Part shown: piece by piece, positions 61,461-64,000 of the stretch
How the letters are laid out: each line of letters opens with the position of its first letter
Position numbering within the stretch: the stretch's first letter is position 1
From: Microbacterium sp. VKM Ac-2923
GTDB taxonomy: Bacteria > Actinomycetota > Actinomycetes > Actinomycetales > Microbacteriaceae
Direction of reading: 5' to 3'
DNA length: 64,000 nucleotides
NCBI RefSeq assembly: GCF_022815605.1
Contig: NZ_JALGRP010000003.1
Span: 124,001-188,000, forward strand
Notes under the pieces: model-generated
Told to the model about the DNA's origin: nothing
What the model saw: only the letters and a program-made list of their open reading frames with translations
Databases searched by the model: none
Translations under genes and position numbers: made by a program

Positions 61461-61742
61461 TCAGTCGGTCGAGGTGGCGGCGGTCTTCGCGGCGGCGGCG
61501 GCATCGCCGATCGCATCGGAGGCCCGGTCGACCGCGGAGGCGGCGACACCCTTGGCGTCGTCGATGATCTCCGCCAGGCGTGTCTCCTGCTGGTGGTAGG
61601 CGTCGCTCATGTGGTCGGTGAACTCGCCGATGCGGGAGTCGAGCTGCGCGAACAGCTCCTGGCCGCGGGGGTCTTTGTTGACGAGGTGGGCGGCGACGAA
61701 TCCGCCGGCGATACCCAATGCAAACCAGACGAGGCTCTTCAC
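61461..61742 (-). CDS. Small membrane-anchored protein
   Basis: 93 aa from GTG at 61742. One N-terminal TM (KSLVWFALGIAGGFVAAHLV), then NKDPRGQELFAQLDSRIGEF and a long alanine-rich helical tail (AIGDAAAAAKTAATSTD) that may form a coiled coil. It resembles the small conserved proteins found between rpsD and alaS in actinobacteria. Function unknown. Spaced 64 nt from alaS. Confidence 0.75.
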   Translation of the reverse strand: MKSLVWFALGIAGGFVAAHLVNKDPRGQELFAQLDSRIGEFTDHMSDAYHQQETRLAEIIDDAKGVAASAVDRASDAIGDAAAAAKTAATSTD

Positions 61743-61888
61743 GATCACCACTTCTTCCTCGATACGACGCCGCGTTCGCGGCATCCCTCATCGTAGGCGA
61801 CGGCCCCCCTCGCCCGCGCGAGCGCCGAGCCCGGGTCCCCAGCGTCAGGCGGTCTCGAATGCGATGCGGCGTTCCATCGCCTCTCTCC

Positions 61889-62081
61889 GCTCGCAGCCGC
61901 GCGCGTTCCTCTCGGCTCTCGGCCGGGAGGGTGCGTGCATCGCGTGTGTCTTCGAGGATCAGCGGGAAGCGGATGCCGAGACCCGGCGACGCGGTTCAGG
62001 TTCGGTGGCCGTGTGCGGGGGGCTGGCGCCGGCTTCGTGCGTCGCGATGCTCGCAGCCGCGCACGTTCCTCGCAGCTCTCG
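61889..62081. repeat. 33-nt imperfect direct repeat
   Basis: GCTCGCAGCCGCGCGCGTTC at 61889 recurs as GCTCGCAGCCGCGCACGTTC at 62049, and both end CTCTCG 33 nt after their start. They are 160 bp apart within the gap between the small membrane protein and rpsD (61743-62211), which otherwise shows only the rpsD terminator. Confidence 0.6.
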
Positions 62082-62166
62082 ACCCACACCCTGCGAGGAT
62101 CGCGCGTCTTTCCGAGCATGGTGCGTGTGTGAGGCGATGAACGCCGCACGAAACGCCATAGAGACG

Positions 62167-62199
62167 ACGAAGGGCGCCGGGAGACCCGACGCCCTTCGT
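62167..62199 (-). terminator. Terminator of rpsD
   Basis: ACGAAGGGCG pairs perfectly with CGCCCTTCGT around a 13-nt loop, 12 nt after the rpsD stop. An inner CGGG/CCCG can extend it. Confidence 0.8.
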
Positions 62200-62211
62200 T
62201 GCTCGCTGGGA

Positions 62212-62841
62212 TCAGCGGGCGGCGTAGTACTCGACGACGAGCTGCACGTCACACGTGACGGGAACCTCGGCGCGCTTGGGCCGACGGAGCAGGCGGGCCT
62301 GCAGCGTCGACAGGTCGACCTCGATGTAGCCCGGGACGGGGGGCAGCACTTCGGCGTGTCCACCGGCGGCGGCGACCTGGAAGGGCTCGAGGCCCTCGCT
62401 CTTGGTCTTGACGTGGATCAGCTGGTTCGGCTTGACGCGGAACGACGGGCGGTCCACGAGCTGGCCGTCGACCATGATGTGACGGTGCACGACGAGCTGG
62501 CGAGCCTGCGCGGTGGTGCGGGCGAAGCCGGCGCGCACGACGAGGGCGTCCAGACGCATCTCGAGCAGCTCGACCAGGTTCTCACCGGTCAGGCCGTCGG
62601 TACGACGCGCCTCGTTGAACGCGATGCGCAGCTGCTTCTCGCGGATGCCGTACTGCTCGCGCAGACGCTGCTTCTCGCGCAGACGGACGGCGTAGTCGCT
62701 GTCGGCCTTGCGCTTGGTGCGGCCGTGCTCGCCCGGAGCGTAGGGACGCTTCTCGAGGTAGCGGGCGGCCTTGGGGGTGAGCGCGATGCCGAGGGCTCGC
62801 GACAGACGCACCTTGCGGCGGTCCTGAGACTTCGTGGTCAC
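62212..62841 (-). CDS. rpsD: 30S ribosomal protein S4
   Basis: 209 aa from GTG at 62841, with AAGGAG upstream. It binds 16S rRNA early in assembly. It opens (V)TTKSQDRRKVRLSRALGIAL and ends CDVQLVVEYYAAR. EKRPYAPGEHGRTKRKADSD and the S4 RNA-binding domain (RLDALVVRAGFARTTAQARQ, LVVHRHIMVDGQLVDRPSFR) are typical. No N-terminal zinc cysteines, so it is the Zn-independent form. Confidence 0.97.
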   Translation of the reverse strand: MTTKSQDRRKVRLSRALGIALTPKAARYLEKRPYAPGEHGRTKRKADSDYAVRLREKQRLREQYGIREKQLRIAFNEARRTDGLTGENLVELLEMRLDALVVRAGFARTTAQARQLVVHRHIMVDGQLVDRPSFRVKPNQLIHVKTKSEGLEPFQVAAAGGHAEVLPPVPGYIEVDLSTLQARLLRRPKRAEVPVTCDVQLVVEYYAAR

Positions 62842-62990
62842 GAAGTGCTCCTTCCGATGACGCGGCCGCGCCTTTCGCGGCTCGCGGGCGTATCGCCCCC
62901 TTCCGCCCGATCCGGGGCGCACGCCGTGGCGCACCGGATGGTGATCACTGGAAGGAGGGGATGCCCGAAAACCCTGTTTCGAGCCGATTC

Positions 62991-62996
62991 ATACTA
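62991..62996 (-). promoter_or_regulatory. -10 element of rpsD
   Basis: TAGTAT on the minus strand about 150 nt before rpsD. The leader of about 140 nt between them contains no hairpin I can call with confidence, though it could hold an S4 autoregulatory site. Confidence 0.45.
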
Positions 62997-63028
62997 TCAG
63001 AGCGGACCGTGAGGCCCTGGCGGGGCGT

Positions 63029-64000
63029 TCACGAGCCGTCGAGGATGCGACGGATCTTCTCGAACCGCGCCGACACGTCGCGCTCGGCGCCGTGGTTCGT
63101 GGGCGCGTAGTAGCGGCGGCCACGGAGCTCGTCGGGGAGGTACTGCTGCGCGACGATGCCGATCTCGCTGTCGTGGGCGTATTTGTAACCCTTGCCGTGG
63201 CCGAGGCGTTTCGCCCCGGGGTAGTGCGCATCGCGGAGGTGCATCGGCACACGGCCGAAGCCGCCGGCGCGTACGTCGGCGATGGCGGCGTTGATGGCGT
63301 TGTAGGCGGCGTTCGATTTGGCCGTCGTGGCGAGATAGACGGTCGCCTCGGCGAGCGGGATCCGCCCCTCGGGCATGCCGATGAACGCCACGGCGTCGGC
63401 GGCGGCGACCGCGATCTGCAGCGCCTGGGGATCGGCCATGCCGATGTCCTCGGCCGCGCTGATCACGAGGCGGCGGGCGATGAAGCGCGGGTCCTCCCCC
63501 GCCTCGATCATGCGCGCGAGGTAGTGGATCGCGGCGTCCGGGTCGGACCCTCGCACCGACTTGATGAAGGCACTGATGACGTCGTAGTGCTCGTCGCCCT
63601 GGCGGTCGTAGCGCAGCAGGGCGCGGTCGACGGCCTGGGCGATGTGGTCGGCGGTGATGGTCGGCACGTGCGCGGTGTCGTCGGTCGCGGCATCCGTCTC
63701 GTCGGCGGCGGCATCTTCGCCGTCATCGGTGTCGGCGTCGTCATCGTCGCGGCCCGCATCGTCACCGCCGTCATCGTCGCCACCGCGCGCCGTCGGAGCG
63801 GGCGCGTCGACGTCGCCCGCCACGGAGGCCGCCGCCTCGAGGGCCGTGAGCGCGCGCCGGGCATCTCCCGACGCGAGACGCACCAGGGCGGCGCGGGCCT
63901 CGTCGTCGAGGATGACCCGGCCGTCGAGACCCCTCGGGTCGGTGACGGCGCGGTCGACGAGTGCTCCGAGGTCGTCGTCGCCGAGAGGGCGGAGCGTGAG
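63029..64000 (-). CDS. rarA: Replication-associated recombination protein RarA (C-terminal part)
   Basis: Frame open to base 64000, so the first about half (Walker motifs) is outside. Visible: the AAA lid/sensor 2 helix ([20 protein letters not shown]), then the conserved C-terminal oligomerisation part ([73 protein letters not shown]). Between them about 45 residues of Asp/Glu/Ala (63680-63810) form an insertion not usual in the family. A maintenance protein for stalled forks that binds SSB and clamp loader. Confidence 0.93.
   Translation of the reverse strand, partial: LTLRPLGDDDLGALVDRAVTDPRGLDGRVILDDEARAALVRLASGDARRALTALEAAASVAGDVDAPAPTARGGDDDGGDDAGRDDDDADTDDGEDAAADETDAATDDTAHVPTITADHIAQAVDRALLRYDRQGDEHYDVISAFIKSVRGSDPDAAIHYLARMIEAGEDPRFIARRLVISAAEDIGMADPQALQIAVAAADAVAFIGMPEGRIPLAEATVYLATTAKSNAAYNAINAAIADVRAGGFGRVPMHLRDAHYPGAKRLGHGKGYKYAHDSEIGIVAQQYLPDELRGRRYYAPTNHGAERDVSARFEKIRRILDGS

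Noticed and set aside
61745..62149. Arginine-rich minus-strand frame between the small membrane protein and rpsD
   Set aside because: Composition is not protein-like, it spans the imperfect direct repeats, and there is no ribosome binding site.

Overview
The window comes from a very GC-rich actinobacterial chromosome. Gene content and order (trp genes ending in lgt, alaS-ruvX-mltG-aroECKB, efp-nusB, the pyr operon, a mIHF-guanylate kinase fusion, ANTAR regulator PdtaR, a helicase-degenerate PriA) point to Microbacteriaceae, most likely Microbacterium or a close relative. This is inferred from proteins and synteny; no 16S gene is present. Almost all genes lie on the minus strand. The plus-strand exceptions are accessory: a thioesterase, a VOC gene, an HNH endonuclease, and a TetR / shikimate dehydrogenase / transporter set.

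Layout. 0-6 kb: partial DUF885 gene, polA, a hotdog thioesterase, pdtaR, tRNA-Leu(CAA), pyk. 6-17 kb: gltB-gltD (glutamate synthase) and trpC-trpB-trpA-lgt with a small Trp-associated membrane protein. 17-18 kb: a divergent TetR/VOC pair with two palindromic operators sits between the two small Trp-linked membrane genes, and no trpE is seen. 18-21 kb: hisE-hisG-hisF-hisI. 21-28 kb: rpe, rsmB, fmt, priA, metK and rpoZ, with a 45-bp tandem repeat between priA and metK. 28-38 kb: a tightly overlapping pyrimidine operon pyrR-pyrB-pyrC-(membrane protein)-carA-carB-pyrF-mIHF/gmk. 38-40 kb: a DUF222-HNH gene under an apparent SOS box. 40-46 kb: two VOC proteins flanking an MBL-Rieske fusion, then a large SNF2-type ATPase. 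46-58 kb: nusB, efp, aroQ, then a quinate/shikimate catabolic set (3-dehydroshikimate dehydratase fusion, TetR regulator, NAD-type shikimate/quinate dehydrogenase, MHS transporter), then biosynthetic aroB-aroK-aroC-aroE and mltG. 58-64 kb: ruvX, alaS, a small membrane-anchored protein, rpsD, and the C-terminal part of rarA.

The most interesting region is 46.9-52.5 kb. A qsu-type cassette for uptake of quinate/shikimate and conversion to protocatechuate lies inside what is normally a continuous aro-efp-nusB block. It appears to recruit aroQ as its dehydroquinase. A TetR-family regulator gene at 49252 has a 16-nt palindrome in its divergent promoter, and a related copy lies in front of the dehydrogenase-transporter pair, so one regulator may control both arms. 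Other points for follow-up: an SOS box running into the HNH start codon, an 11-unit 14-bp tandem repeat forming the 3' end of that gene, a REP-like element read through as the CarA C-terminus, and an aspartate-rich insertion in RarA.

Start codons were re-chosen from ribosome binding sites, family length and neighbour overlaps where the longest open frame was too long (gltB, trpC, both tetR-region genes, hisI, hisG, hisE, fmt, priA, rpoZ, pyrR, SNF2, nusB, efp, aroQ, qsuB, aroC, aroE, mltG, alaS, rpsD).
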